A DNA stretch of 64,000 nucleotides from Eudromia elegans (Eukaryota > Chordata > Aves > Tinamiformes > Tinamidae). The DNA lies in contig PTEX01000004.1 in NCBI GenBank assembly GCA_003342815.1, forward strand, positions 1,612,001 through 1,676,000, in the 5' to 3' direction. The position numbers and the translations under genes were made by a program. Shown here piece after piece: positions 8,991-23,794 of this stretch. The notes beneath the pieces were generated by a model. That model was not told the DNA's origin and did no database searches. It was given only the letters and a program-made list of their open reading frames with translations. The first letter of the stretch is position 1, and every line of letters starts with the position of its first letter.

Positions 8991-11900
8991 ATTTACACAG
9001 ATAAACTCGCAGATTGCAGGAGAGCTTGTCAAACTTAAAGATATTAGTGTTTAATCTTTGAACCCATATAAAAATGTATGCCTTAAGGGTTGAAACATGT
9101 CTTCTGAGGCTGGCACTAGACTTGAATAAAGAAGTTACTTTCTACATCTTGCTTGTCTTTTTGATTGACTGCATTTATTGCATCAGTAACATAAAACCAA
9201 AGTGAGTAGAAAATTGGCTGACCTAGAAAAGGCTGCAGTCTCCTTAGGATGTTTTAATTGATGAAACCTGAATTTCTGGAGGGTGGGAGAAAAAAAAGTA
9301 AGAAAAAATCCTATCTGCATGAGGGTATTTTTCTAATGCCAAATTTAATTATAAAATACTATCAGCTTTTGTGAAAGGAGTAGTTACACTGTTTTTCTGT
9401 GGCCATCGTATTATATTAGTATATGTTAGTTTTGTACTTGTTTGTGAAAAATTATGTCTCTGTAGTGATATTAAAAATCTGCAGTAGCTGTTAATAACCC
9501 TGGCTTCTCTTAAATCTGAATATGTGCTGCTGTGAAGTCACTACGGATAAAATGCTCATTTAAATCTTTCAGTTACGGTGCTGGGACTGCTGTGCCAGTT
9601 TAGTCAATGCTGAGGCATAAATGCTATAGTTGTAACCAATGTTTGCAAACTTCTTGTCTCGGAGTGTAACTGCTAGAAACATTTGTCATATCTCATTACA
9701 CATTGTGGTTTTCAGTCCCACAAATAGATTTTTGCTATACAATTGTTTTCTTAAATGTTATACTTTTAATTCATTGGCAAAAAAAAAAAAAAAGCTGTAT
9801 CTTTATTATTTGTTCACTTCCAGGAACATAAAAGGAACATAAAAGACTCAAAACTTTCTTGAAGCTCTGGGCTTAACTGCTAGTCCTCATTACCAGATTT
9901 TAGAAATCACTTCTAGAAAAAGAACTCTTTTTTTTCCTTAGCTGAAAAGAGTAGTCCTAGTCCAAAAGTCTCCTCACAGTTGAGAAAGGAGGAGTTGAAA
10001 AGTATAGTGGTAGGTTTTAACATCTGTGAAGACAGAGAACCATAAGCTCTGAAGTTCTTGAGGAACATTTCAGAGGTAGCTGAGAGCCTAGAGATTTGCC
10101 TCTTTGAAAGAAACATTAAACTAGCGCCAGCCTGTTATGGAAATCTTTGTTGTAACTACCAAATATGTGCAAAGCCTTCTTCGTCCAAATACTATGTGAA
10201 TTTTGGACAATGAATTGATGAATTGAAAATAGTAAATAAATATTCCAGAAATGGTTTAAGGTAATTCAAGGCAAACTCTAAAAAAACCTTGTCTTTAGGA
10301 TTCAAACTCAGCTGTATGCGTTTTGGTAAAAATCATGAGGTGAAAAGGAAAAGTGGAGAACACTTAACTGAATCATTTAGTAAACTAAGTAATGCATTTG
10401 AATTGTGAACATTTATGAAGACCTATGCTGTTTGTGCTTGAGTACAGCAAGTGTCTTATTTAGCAAAAGACTGTCAAATCTGTTAGAAATAAATAGTTGT
10501 AAATGGAAACATTTGGTTATTCCTACCCAAAGAACAAATATCTAATTGGAAAAACAAACAGTACAAATACACTGGAGTGTAAAACATGTTTTACAAAGGA
10601 GTTTTTCACTCTTAAAATGCAATTCAAGTCAGTTCATTCTTCATTTTGTTATTAAATGCATCTTGATCATTTTACTCAGGTATTTGTTCAAGATCTGAAG
10701 TTAAAGAACAAAGAGGCCCAACAAAAGCATAGGGGATGATGGTAAAATTATTGCAAATACCCCAGAATACCACAGAAGTAGCTGCTTGTGTGGAGTGCTT
10801 GTGCTACTACCATTGCTTCTTTCAGTACTGATTGCTTTTATGCTTTCTAATAAATGTGCTGCTTTACAGAGGGAGCCACATCCCATATACTTCCAGTCAT
10901 TCTTAGAGTTGGCAAGAATCTCTGACAAAAACATAAAAAGCAGTTTTTGGAAGTGGCTTTCCATGTAAGTTAGCTAAAAAAGAAGTTGCAGAGCTTCTAG
11001 TAAAATTTCTGGAGAATATGTAGTATGTGACAATGAGAATCTACTGACTTCTAATAACAGTTTAGCCAAGTAGTGTGCTAGACTAAATCCTGGAAAGGCC
11101 CTTATGTAAAGGCTGCAATTTTCATTTGCTTTTGGTCTTCCGGAAGCAATCTCTTTAGTAGAGTGTGATGTATTTTTCTGAGGGTAACACAACTCATTTT
11201 TTACTGTGTACTTAACCCTGAGTCGCACGAGTAGCATCTCCTTTCCCTACGGTTGAAATATAACCATATGTGCAAGCTGTGCCAAAATACGACACGTGTC
11301 TTTTATAAGCAACTTAATGTAGAACATTTCTGTGATTAAATCCTGCTTCTATTGTCTATATCAGTGCTTGTAAATGTTTCTGTGTTCAAGCCTGGCTTGT
11401 GTTTTTGCGAAAAGCCGCCTTCTCTAGTGCTTTTGCAAGTCAAGTCTGTTGTCAAAGCCTGGTGTATGGTTTCTGTGCACTTCTTTGTATCTACCTGTTA
11501 CCATTGTGCTGACTTAGCACAGAAAGAAAATGTTTTAAGTAGCTTTTGTTGTTTATTTTTAAATCAGCTTCGAAGAAGTAAGAAGTTTATTGAGAAGAAA
11601 CTCAGATTCAAAATGGTGCTGGCCTCGAAGGTGGCCTGTTTCAGGTGTGATTTCTCTCTCTGGGCTGTGAAGGAGTAGTTAATACCAAAACCCCAATTGT
11701 TGGGTTCAGTTTACTTTTTTACTTTACTTTTACTTTTTCTGTAATCCGTAATAGAGTGTGATGTGGTGGTCCCTCTTGAAGATCCTGCTGTCTGAATTTA
11801 GGAAAAGTGTTAATGGGTATTGGTAATAACAAGATTTCTATTAACTGCTGTGTGAATTGCATGTTTATAATGCTCTAATGAAGCAGTGGTCTGCACATCT

Positions 11901-14900
11901 TGTAAGATAGCAGATGTTGTTGTTAATAGATGAGGTATTTCTTTTGTGTATATATGCATGCTAAGATGACTAAATGAAAATTATTTTGCACAAATTGAAC
12001 TATACTGTCCCTCATATCAGGCAGTCTATAGTCATTCAAGATAACTGCAAAAGATGGTGGAATAAAGGTATTAAATGAAGTGTTTCCTATATGTGTCATT
12101 TAAGTATTTGAACAACTCGATTAGAAATAGCCTTTCTGTCTGTATAGGGCTGGTAACTGACTGTAAGGCACCAAAGTCTGATGCTATCTGGAGGCCAAAG
12201 GATTCTTTAATTTTGTGTAGTAGTTAAGATCATCAGGTTAGGCATGCTGTGCTGTATGTGCATGCATCCACAATCCCATGCTCTGTCTATACCAGAGATG
12301 CTATCATGCAAGTTATAATGATTCTAATTTGTAGGATAAACTAAATCTTAAAATAATTTTGTAGTGTCTGGTGAATTGGAGCTGTTAAACAGACCAGGGA
12401 GAGAATTAAGATGTGATTTCCTGATGTGTTCTACAGAACACAGCTGCAAGGAATTATTTATGATGATTCTGCTTCAGTAATAGTTACATTATTGTTTTAA
12501 GTGATTTGTGACCTCCCAAGCTAGGATCAACATAGTTGTTACCTGTACCTGATCTGGAACACCGCTGGTTGTCTTCTTTCTCTAAGCAGCTGCTACTGTT
12601 CTAACTTCTCTCTTACAGTTGGATTTCTTAATATGATGGTGGTGCTTTATGTATTCATGTTCTGGACATGATCATTTACATCGAGAATTCCCTAGGGACA
12701 TGTGAACATACACCTGCTTTTCTCCTTTTTGAACTCCACACTTAGGTGACTCCTGACTTTTCTCTGTCATCTCCACTTGCAGTGTATTCTTGATCAAAGG
12801 TCACAGTTCCCTCAGCGTTAAGATAAGAGTTGTTTGTAGAAACCATAAACACCTTAATCTTGCATGCTTTTTTTCAGAAAAGGAAGTGAATCACTAACCT
12901 GTACTCCCCTTCTTAGTCTCTGAAACAGAACTTGCTGCTGCTTTGCAGCTGTGTGTGAGCCTTCCTCTGAAGGCTGCTATGTCGATACACACAAAGCCTC
13001 CTTGGGAAAACCAGGAGGGTTGTGTCTAAAATCAGGCTGCAAACTTCCCTTCCAGAGGCAGCGCTAGCGTGTTTATAGTCATCCTGTGCTTCAAGCAAAG
13101 TCCGTGGGATTGCATTCAGAGTTTTTTGTTTGACATTTAATTCAAATATGCACGTGCAGCTGCTTCTCGCCTTATGGAACAGGTGATATGAGTATAGAAG
13201 GATGTATAAGCACCTTAGCAGAAGAAAGCTGAAGAAGTGGAATTGACTCAGTATGTGTTGAGTCAATATAGAATTTCCTGAAAGGGCGTTTCATAGGGAA
13301 GTATTTTTGTCAGTGAGGAATTATGTGTTCAGTTTTTGCACTGGTATGGGATTTGGCATGAGCAGAGGCTTCTGTAAACACCTCAGAAATCAGTATACTT
13401 TGATTATTTTTCTAATTAAGACTGCATATAGATATATTTTTTTTTTCCCGAAGAGATATGTTTAGATATTACTTAACATCAGGCCCACACCCTTAGAATG
13501 TGTCATTCTCTCTCTTCCAGATGAACTTTCAGTTACCTGGCAAAGATATTCAAAGCTGTGATACCTATTGATCAAGTTGCTGGGTGATTTGAGGAGTCAC
13601 CACTAGCCAGCAACCTGCCATTAGCAGACAGCTACAGGCTTCACAGGATATCTACTCCCAAGTTGGCATTATTGAAAGCATGCATATGTGAAAACACAAA
13701 TTTCAGTTTAGTATGTCAAGCTGTAGAATTGCAGCAGCTCAGACTGTTTTGCGTGATTCTTCTCAGTTTTGGATGCAATAAAATTCTACAGTGCTATGAA
13801 TTGGCGTCATGATGATACCATTAAGCCATCCTCAATGTAACAGAGAAGAGAGAGGTCTCACGGCTTGTCCTTGCAGCCAGCCTGTTGACTGTCTTGCTTT
13901 CTGCTGCCCCACAGCTGCTGGTGAGATAAGGAGCTGTGCTGTAAAGACTATCAGAAAAATAATAACCTTCTGGAAAATGCTATATTTCCAACCTGACTCA
14001 GGTGTGCTGTGTTGAAAATCAGTTTAACGTTATTTTTACAAAGCAAAGGGCAATGCAGATGGCTCAGAGTGGGAGTGAGTGAGAAAGAGCATGGAGTTCC
14101 TCTGGCTGCGATGTTCCTGAAGGAAACATGACATGAAACTGTGGCCTTGGCTAAAGTTTTAAATTGCCATACGCTTATGCTCTTGGCTGAGATGTGGCTA
14201 TCAAGTGCTTGTACTCCTGCTGCAAAGCGTGGCATATCTTCCAAAAACTACTAGAGCCGTAAAACTAGCCCCAAAGCACTGCAAGTTAGTCCTGCATGTC
14301 TGGCATGAGTACAGGCTGCTGCTCCAAGGGGTGGCCCCACTCTGCCCTTGTTGTTTTGTCGGAACATTAGAACCTTGACTGGTTCTAATGTCTGCACAAC
14401 TGTATCGTGACCGAATCAAGGAACTGTCCTGGCTGAACCTTTGCTGCACAGCAAAATAAAGGCCCTTGTACTGGCAGAAGGGCAGGGTGGAAACGAATCG
14501 CTGCAAGAGAGTAAAGTTGCAGTTTGTATGCAGTTAGTGACTGCACAGAGCTAGTGTAATGTTATCCTGAGAACAAGCTCTCATTTTCCCAAAATTATTT
14601 TTGTGATATTAATGCCAACCTTGAAATAACAGAATGTCTCTGGCATCCGAGGTCAGCAAGCATCAGTTTCCATGTAATTCAGAGTCTGGTAAGGCAGCAC
14701 GGCTGCTTTGTTTATTGATTCCTCAGCTGCTACAGAGGTTAGTGCAGTTCTGGCCTCCTTTTCCATCTGTCTTGCAATAGCAGCATGCGTGTTATAGAAG
14801 AAAAACTTTCTGTTTTCAGCCCCTACTCCCTCATTAGTTAATAGTTACTGTCCTTTTTTGACATACTTAGGATCTACCTCTTTCCTAGGAATTGATGTTT

Positions 14901-16295
14901 CTGTGTTGTGCATAATATTTCAGAAATATGTTTTGTATTGTATATGGCTATGAACTGCAAGGAAAATTGAGCAATGTCCTAGATGTGTCCTTGTCCTAGC
15001 CTTTATTTCAGGGTGGTGTTGTTATTAATACAGGCGTTTACTGAAGAATGTTATCTTGGTTTCCTGCTTATTTCAAGTTACTCCCATGCACATCTGGCAA
15101 CATCTTTCATAATATACTTGGATACCAAAGCACAGCAGAAACTGATTGCCAAAAGGTAGTCTTAATCTGCTTAAATGACCTCATATGTACTCCCTTTTGT
15201 AAAGCAGAGAATACTGTCAAAAATTAATCTAATCCTGAAAGCAGTAAGACTTGTTTCTTTTGATGTTGGAGATTGTCTTGGGCTTTGTTCTTTCACACAC
15301 ACAAATAGCTTTTCTCCAAGTCTTCGGCACAGAGGTAGCAATTTGCATCCAGTAGCTGGATTTCTTTGTTTTCATACAGTGACTGCTGAGATCTGGATCT
15401 AGCTTAGTTTCCTTGAATAAAGTAGTCTAAACTCTGGCATTTCCCCTCCCCAAAACTGTTGTGTGAGCTGTTGCCTTGTAGCTGCAGAAAATTTTCGGTA
15501 CTAGTCACAAATCTTAGATTACAGGAATCACGGTTGAGGACGGCATGCATTTGTGTTATACCACTAGCCAAGTTCTTGTCTTCAGGAGATGATCTTGATC
15601 AGAAGGGATTTTGTGCAGAAAGGCTTGCTTGTTCTGTGTGCAAACATGTAGGCAGTGGTCAGACTGGGTGTAAACAATGACTTTTTTGTCTGGCATCACG
15701 TCCACCTCATGTGTGAGTTCAGCATTTGTGGCAGCATCTTTAGGCTAAAGCTATGGAGACGTGTCAATTATACTTGTTCTGGCTACAGTAATACATGCTA
15801 GCAAATCTAGGTAGATTTTGATATTTTCTGCTTTTTCATTTCATTGATAAGGTATAATTTATTATTCCTCAATTTTGTTTCTTATGTTTGACATGAGTGT
15901 GGGAAGCCCCACTGTTCTGTTATTTCTGCCCGCCTGGTTCTTGTTGAAGGTTGCAGGCAATTTATTTTAGGTGGCCTGGACCTAAGCAGTATAACTTGAC
16001 AAGCTAAGGAACTTGAATGAAATGTTGGATTAAGCTGCAATAAGCTGGTAACCGTCATTTTCATTACGCTCCTCTTTGAAAGCTGAGGGGGAGCCCTTCT
16101 CTCAGCAGCCTTGTGTATGAAGCCCGGGTGGTGTTTGTCACTAAATCTTGAATCCAACCAGAAGTACTTTGAACTGGGAAGGGGAATTTCAAGTCTGTAA
16201 TAGGGCACAGTGCAGCGAGGACTACTGTGAAATGTCCATCCCCTGTTTCTTGAATGAAAATCTAATGACTGTTTCTTTTTAAACTTTTGCTTTAG

Positions 16296-16490
16296 ATTCA
16301 TCATATTGTGCAGAATGGAGGATTATACAAAAAGCCTTTCAATGAAGCCTTTGAAGAAACACCCATGCTGGTTGCTGTGCTGACCTATGTAGGATATGGT
16401 GTTCTCACTCTCTTCGGATACTTGCGAGATTTCCTGCGACAGTGGAAGATTGAGAAGTGTCAAAATGCAACAGAAAGAGAGGAACAGAAG
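16296..16490 (+). CDS. SPTLC2: SPTLC2 exon 2 (membrane segment)
   Basis: This exon encodes 65 residues, human-numbered 45-109, from IHHIVQNGG to EREEQK. It carries the single predicted transmembrane helix ([19 protein letters not shown], about residues 66-84) that anchors the catalytic subunit in the ER membrane. A basic stretch, RQWKIEKC, follows it. It is bounded by a TTTAG acceptor at 16295 and a GTAATT donor at 16491, both in phase 0. The exon differs from human at only a few positions, for example QW for YW and QN for HH. It is preceded by 11 kb of intron. Confidence 0.97.
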
Positions 16491-19400
16491 GTAATTGCAT
16501 GGAACCCTCAGCAATCAGTGGGAAATGATGAGACCATAATTTGGAACTATCTTTGCAGCACAGTGCGTTGATTGAACTTTTTTTTCTAAACAATTTTCCA
16601 TGTGTTTGGACTGCCCCATTAGTTATGTTAGTACCACTGTGTAGTTAAACAAACAGTTCTTTTCGTGGGTTCCCCCAGTCAGTTCCCTGCAGGACTGCAT
16701 CGACAGCTATAGCCACATACTGTGAGATGCTGCAGTTGCTTAAATGAGGGCTTGGGAGAGGGAGACTGCCTAAGCCAGCCTCATAGCAGAAGAAATGCTA
16801 GTTGAAGGTTGTGGTTTGAGTTTGACAGCAGCTGGAGGCAATCTGACGCTGCTCGGGTAACTGTGTCTTTTCTGAGTTGGAAGTGTGTTATTAAGTCTCT
16901 AGCCTGTGTATTTGCAAGGAAAAGTGTGTAAATAAGAACCGAAGCATAGCTGGATGTTTTAAATTCATAGGGCATTCAAGACATTAGCAGGGTAGCCAGT
17001 GGGTAATCGGACACAGTTGCTCCAGATCCCCTGGTAGTAATTAGGAATAATTAATAATAAAGTGAAGAGTCTTGTCTGCTCCAGGAACTCTTCTGGAATA
17101 GATAATCCTAGTTTTGAATTGTCTTAATCCATTTTTAGAGATCTTAATTCCCTACAGGAATTATTGTGAAGAAAGCTACCATCTAAACTTGGAGCACAAT
17201 AGCTGTTCTCTGTTAACTCTTAGTGTGAGCCTGCTCAGTATAGTGTAAATACAGTGAGCTCTGCTCCAGAAGTGGAGTGAAATGGCTTGCTTTTGCTGAT
17301 TGGAGTTCTGTTTTCTCCTCTGGGGAACTGATATGGCTTGTAAAATTGAAGACTGGTGGTTTTTCAGTTGCTGGTTTCTGCGTACAGCCACACAAGCAAT
17401 AGCAGAAAGAGGAGTGTGGGGGGACTGGCAGCTCAAGAATGCAAACAAATAACCAAGGATGGGAAGGGCTCGGGGGAAGAAAGGAGGACAGCTTCTGGAG
17501 GCAGCCTTGGGTTAAAGAGCATATGAAGTTATAGTAGATGAGCTGTAACTCAGCAGATTGATAGCTAAAATTATTTCAGTGTAGCTTTATGCAAATATCA
17601 TCAAGTGGATAGTTATAACATCCTCACAGGAATTTAGTGAAGAACAGGTATTTTATATTAGAACTACAGGAAGATAAATTTACACTATTTTCAAACTGTC
17701 TTTTGGAAGCAGGAAGTAAAATAATGGATCCCTCTTGAAAGCTAAAACATCTAAATAAGAATTTCTAGCTAAAACTTAAATTGTAACCTGCTGTGTTCAT
17801 TAATTTCAGTTGAGCTCTTCTGGTTTGTGTCATCTGAGAATGACCCCCTTTTTCTATATATTTTACATATAGAAAATATATATATATACAAATATTTATA
17901 TATATATTTATATATAAAAGAGAAAATTATATAGAAAAGAATCAGAATACTGAAAGGGCTGCAGAAGCCGATAGGATTAGAGATTAGAATAAAGGGAGAA
18001 ATACTGACTTATGCTTTAGAACATGAAATGAGGATTTAAAATGGGTAACTGAAATGTTAGAGCAATTCAACAAATTGCTCTGAACTGTTATTCCTGTATT
18101 TTTGTTACACAGTGTTTCACACATTCTGCTGGTTCCTTTGAAAAGCAGCTATTCTGTTACTGACGTAAGGTGTGAGACTGCTTATGGTAGTCTGTTTTTT
18201 GTTTTGTTTAGAAACAGCAATGACTCTTGCATGAAGGTGTGCAAAAGAAAGATGCCAGGCAATAGGTCCAGTTTCGAAACACAGTCTTGATATTACTCTC
18301 TCCGTATATTGTCGTACTGCAGGCTGGAGCACAGAGGTGGACTAGCCTCAAATTTTAAAATAAACTGTTTTAAATAATGCATCTTTCCCTGAAAGACAGT
18401 TGTTTAGCAAGTATATCTCCTGGCTATACTTGTAGATGAATTGAAATCCTTTAAGTCTGTGTTTGTTGGTAATGGCTTGGAGGGAAGTGGTACTCGTATT
18501 CTGTTTTTACTTTGTGTGTAGGGCCTTTGAGGATGGATCTAGGAAGATGTGCTTTCACTCAGAAGGATATTACTGAATATATGGCATGAGAATGGAGAAT
18601 TGGAAATACTGTTTAAAAAAATTTTGGTGTTGATGAAATCCCAGGCTTATGTACTTCCTTAAATCGTGTTTCCAGGGCTTAGACTGGAATAGTTGTTTCC
18701 TTATAGGAGGAATAGAAAGGTGATCACATGGTGTCTTGAACATACAGTACTTATGCTCACATTTTAGTCATTTAGGCACTGCCCAGTTATCTTTTAGGGA
18801 GGAGATTTTGATACTAGTTCATAGAAAAGGCCTAAATCACACTTGTTTTATTAAGGTCTGCAAATCAGAGGAGGGCTGCAATGCCCTTGGGTAGTCTCTG
18901 GCAGATTGTGACTCCTGTCTGGCATTTTTATTCTTCAAAATCTGAAGAGTCAGCTAGATAATTACAGTTTTCTCAAAGTGAGCAAAAGGGGTAGCTTTAG
19001 CTTGCTGAGATAATTCGTAAGTTCCTTGAGAGGAAGGCGCAAAGTGAAGACATTCAGAGTAGCTGTATATATGATTAATATACCAAAGCTTGCTTTGTGA
19101 AGAGAAAAACCTAAATTGCATAGTGCCTGTATTTCATAAAGGGCTGGCTGAACTTGTGCTTAAAGTCATGAAATTGAAATACATGGATTTTTATGTAGCG
19201 TGTTTCTGAAGGAAATTGTAGTCAAAAGCATAGCTTAAACTTAAGTCCAGAGTGCAGTATTTAAAAAAAAGAGCAGTGTTTGTGTGTTTAAGAGGGCAAT
19301 TGTTTAGTAGAACAAACCCTTCTTCAAATTATTTGGCATTTAACAGCACGATCTTAGTCTGTGCAGCAGAACTTGAAAATGAAAGTGGCCAAACTAAGAG

Positions 19401-22400
19401 CACACTTTCTAACAAGACTGTGCTGAGCTGTCTCTGACAGCAGGTAAAGTCCTTGCAAGTTACTACAGAGCAGTGAGCTGGAGTTAATGTTTCTCGATAA
19501 ATACAGCACTTGGCACCAGAAGGACACAAAAGGATGAAAAGCGACAGCGTATGCTAGTAGCGATTTCCAGGAAGCCTTTTGACAGTTTTTGGCTTCATTT
19601 AAAATATCTCTTAACTGGACTTTTCTTGGAAACCAGTGTTATGTAGTCCACCCTCTATAAAACACTATCAGTCTCTTTTACACACAAATAAATGGCAAGA
19701 TTAAGAATTTTCAGTTACTTCAGTATCAATTTATACTTACAGAAAATAAGAGTGCCTCGTGCTAAGCTTCCTAGTCTCTGGGGAAGCACTGGGCTGCTCA
19801 TGATACAAAGATCACCTGTAGTCATTGCTCCATTTCTTCCTGACTCACACAGCAGTGAACTATTAGTTCACTGAACTAGTCTTTCTTCTTCCTTATAGAA
19901 GCTTAATATTTGTTGCAATTGTGTACTTGATTTTCATTCAGAGTCAGTTTTATATTATCAGGGAATCATTATATGAATTGCAGATAAGCACTGCTGGTGC
20001 TTATGGCACCATTTGTTAGCTTAGGTGCAATGCTATAAAAACTTGGCTCTGCAAGCGGCATAATTACTGCATTTGCATGTCACTGTGCCCTAAGCTAATG
20101 GTTACAAAGCTGATTATGACCTTCACTAGTTGTGCTAGCATTCGTTTACAATGTGATGAAATTCTGGGTTCCCAAATCACCTGTGCTACTAAGGTGCAGC
20201 TTCCCTAAGGGAGAATTTTATTCTTTCTCTTATATCACTCTTCCTTAAAATTTCTGTTCCTTTCAGGCTTCCAAGTGATTGCTACTGTTCACATTTCTGC
20301 ATTGGGCACCATCTTACTGGTGTGGGGGAGGTATTCTGGGCTTGAAGCAGGAATTAAGCTATTTAAGGTTTATTAGCTTTGTGTTCATGGGGATTTAGTT
20401 GATAGAAGAACGCATTGCTTTTTCTCTCTCTTTTGGAAACTGTGTATCCTTTGCAAGCCTCTGGATGGTTATTTTGAGTACTTTGCAAATAATTTGCTCC
20501 CAGAATTATTTTCTCCAAATGAAACTATTCTGTCTAAGGCTGATCTTCTTGGTCTATTATGGCTAGAAAGAGTGTTGGTTCTGAAATAGGGTGAGATTTT
20601 GATATTATAATAATAATAAGCTCTAAAGGCTATTTAAACATAACAGTGATTGCTTCCATCAGGGCAGATAGGACTGTAATTTGCAACATGGTACTGTGGC
20701 TGCACATGAAATAGTAAGAAAATTCTCTTACCCATAATGTTTCTGAAGTTCCTGTTAACCTGTGGGACACCATTTTTATGATAACTATTTTGCAGTTAAA
20801 TCTCTTCAAACTTAAATTTACTTTGTTGCCTCATAAGATTCCTTACTATAGTTGAGTTATATCTTTTGTTGGCGTCACTGTATTTCGGGTCATCATCTGT
20901 ACCTCACTAGCTGAGCTTGTTAGTCTTCCTGCTTTGTCAGCCTGTGTTTCAAAATCAAGCATACTCTATCTGATCAGCATTCTGAGGTGAGACTGGGCTG
21001 TAGCAGCCCTGGCCTACCTGCTGGAGTTGATATAATGACTCATTTCCACCTTCCTCTCTTAGCTAAGAGCCTTGGCTAAAGTCTCCGTCAACTTCTAGGA
21101 TCATAGAGCTAATGTGTTTGAATAACTCCCACAAAGCTGAATCCTAATGCAAGGATGGTTAAGAAAAGCTGCAAATGGTTAAAATTTCTCAGTAGACTCA
21201 AGCTAGGCTTTACAAGTACCAGTTCCTCAAGCATTGATTTTGCTCATGTGCCAGGGAATTTTTCCTTTCACTTGCCCTGCCCCCTTAAAATCCCATAAGA
21301 GAGGTTTGCAGATACTTGTGAATAGTTACCTGGATTCTGAGTTGTGGGTTATTACACAGCTGCTACAAGTACTCCTTTGCCTGTCACCACTTTAGATTTG
21401 CTCTCATATGTGAGTGAACATCTGAGATGCATCTGTCAATGTGAAGATGCTTCTCTCCTTTGTTAGTATAACCACCTTGTCAGTGATTCAGGTTTATAAC
21501 CACTTTTTGCTTGGGATAACATGAGATGCTGAAGTCGACAAAGGCTGGAGCTCTGCCTAAAACCAATAACTGTCTAGGGGAGCACAGCTTTGCATTAGTT
21601 GAATGGTCTGTTGAGCATCCTTGACAAAGCACAGTACGAGAGGACGTGGCATATTCAAATAAAACCACATAGAAGAAAGTACTGTCCTTCAGTGCATCCT
21701 AGCTCACATAAATCTTGTTTCTGCTACCCTCCTTTGCTGGGAAAGTATATTCTTATGATTTCCTGCATAACATCTGTGGCCAGCTTTGTTTTGTTTTTGT
21801 AGTTAAAATGAAAGAGTTAAAAAGAACATTACTGTGCCTTTTGACATCTCATTGTGCAGAGGCTAATCAGAAGGGGATTTAGGAGCCAATATGTTACTTA
21901 TAAGTTGCAGCATTTGGGTTCCATCTTTTCTGTATGACTTCAGATAAGAGGATGTAAAGGTATGACCTAGATGGTCTTTTCAGTTTGTAATAAAGGAACT
22001 GTGTTGTTAAATCATTAACACAGGAAGAGAAAAAGATACTCTTCCTCCATTTGAGCATTGTAACATAAAGCTTGTCAGTGCCCATTCATTTCAATTTGTA
22101 TTTAAAAGCTGGCATAGATGTTGCCAGCTTTGGCTCAGTGGTACAAATAATACCCTAGTATTTGTTCAGGAAAATATTCTCCTTATTCCATTCCCCGAAA
22201 TCAAATGTTCTTTCCATGTTTTGATCCCTTTGTGGAAAACAGGAAGAAATGCTACACTGACCCTTACCTTTGACATAAGTACTTTTTTTTTCCCCTCTGT
22301 AAATCATTAAAAAGACTTTTTTTAATGCCTGTAGCAAATGTATTACGTACTCTTATCATTGCTGAATGTCAACTTCCTTCTAATTGAATAGTAATAAGGA

Positions 22401-23639
22401 AATCTCATGACTTCTGAGCATTGTAACTAGGCCAGAAAAACATGTTCCCCAGTGCTCGAGTGCTCAGATATTCTTGCTGTCATCGTTAGTTTGACATTCT
22501 TGTGTTATCCATTCAAGGCAGACACTTAGTGTTCCTGAAAAATGTAGGAAGTGAAGCTAGAATTCAGGAAGAGCTCACACAAAGATGTCCTGTGGGACCT
22601 GGGCGATGATAAATGGTGGAGAAGAGAGGTGCTATAATGGAGCTTAATTGTTCAGATTCTGAACATACAGATTTGTTCTACAGATTACTTCTATGCTACT
22701 ACTAATATTGCTATATTAAATGCATTTCTGATGTATAGAATAAAAATGACAGAGTAGCTTGGTTTTCAAATTCTTCATATAATTGAGTAAAATAGTGCAT
22801 ACCCTCTGATGTTAAGAAGCAAGTGCGCATTCCTTTATTCCTAATTCTTTACCTCTGAAGATTGAGTACAGATCTTTTGCAGAGGCTGTACCTTCATGCA
22901 TTTGACAAATGGAATCATTGCCCATTTTCTGGATGGATACTTTCCTCAACTACCCAAAAATGTCCTGATTAGCTCAGATTGGCAATAGGACTAGAAAGAA
23001 AGCTCAAGCATTCCAAGTACTAACCTGCTCAGAGAAAGAGGCCGCACTGCAAAACTAGGAGCTTTTAGTTCAGCTTCTGTATTGCTTTCAGCTTTCCTTC
23101 CCTCATTTTTTTGGCTTTTTTGAGGCTTTCTAACTTGATGCAAGATCTAATGCCATGTTTTTTCTTCCTTGTTTCTTTTTGATGGTTTTTGGATTCTTAG
23201 AGTTACTTAAGGTCTGACTAAAAAGTAATTAGGAAATATTTTTCAGCAGGCTTTTGTTTGTTCTGCAGCAATTGACACCTACTAGGGGGGAAACCTTAGG
23301 GGCCTGGTAGATTTGCAACTTGGAAAAAGCTTGAAAATGACATTTGGCAGATAGACTTCATGCTGATAGGTTCCCAGTGATCAGTTTTGCTGTGGTTTAA
23401 CTCTTGAGCAGTTTTGCATTAGCATAAACTTTCAGCTATGGTAGTATTGGATTGAAAACATCACAGGTGGAATCAGTTTCAGGGCTTGAGAATGAAAAGT
23501 ACTTTTTAAATTGTGTTTTCTTGTTTTTCATCTATAGATTACATTCATTGATACAAAAAACCCCAACTAATTCTCCTAATATTACAGCAAACTGGAAATA
23601 CACCTTCATTTTACTTTGGATACTTCTGATGTGTTTCAG
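16491..23639 (+). other. SPTLC2: SPTLC2 intron 2 (7.1 kb)
   Basis: Phase-0 intron (donor GTAATT, acceptor TTTCAG). It is AT-rich, with a TA microsatellite at 17855-17926. I see no transposon fragment, RNA gene or coding sequence that I can support. Confidence 0.85.
17855..17926. repeat. TA-rich microsatellite
   Basis: Imperfect (TA)n blocks with interruptions give a self-complementary, very AT-rich 70-base tract in intron 2. Confidence 0.85.
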
Positions 23640-23794
23640 GACTTTGTCCCATTGTACCAGGACTTCGAAAATTTCTACAACAGAAACCTCTACATGCGCA
23701 TTCGGGACAGCTGGAACAGACCAATTTGCAGTGTGCCAGGGGCCAAAGTGGACATGATGGAGAGAGTTTCCCATGACTATAACTGGACATTCAC
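23640..23794 (+). CDS. SPTLC2: SPTLC2 exon 3
   Basis: This exon encodes residues 110-161 (human numbering): [20 protein letters not shown] through the start of the Thr before the YTG motif. It is the start of the soluble alpha-oxoamine synthase region, containing NRPICSVPG and SHDYNWTF. It has 155 bases, enters in phase 0 and leaves in phase 2, with Thr split AC|G across intron 3. Acceptor TTTCAG, donor GTGAGT (strong). Substitutions against human are conservative, such as P for S at residue 113 and K for R in PGAKVD. Confidence 0.97.

Larger units (their letters stand above)
5196..16295 (+). other. SPTLC2: SPTLC2 intron 1 (11.1 kb)
   Basis: Phase-0 intron with a GTTGCC donor and a pyrimidine-rich TTTAG acceptor. 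The first 350 bases are still CpG island and may carry regulatory sites; the rest is AT-rich. It contains microsatellites at 6521-6606 and 7186-7243, a T run at 6346-6364 and a degraded CR1 at 8520-8990. I recognise no nested gene or structured RNA in it. Confidence 0.85.

Noticed and set aside
15882-16304. 140-codon minus-strand open frame next to exon 2
   Set aside because: It overlaps the exon 2 acceptor, matches no family I recognise, and its composition is that of intron sequence; a chance frame.
23452-23757. 101-codon frame over exon 3 in an alternative reading frame
   Set aside because: Exon 3 is clearly read in the other frame, matching SPTLC2; this is a shadow.
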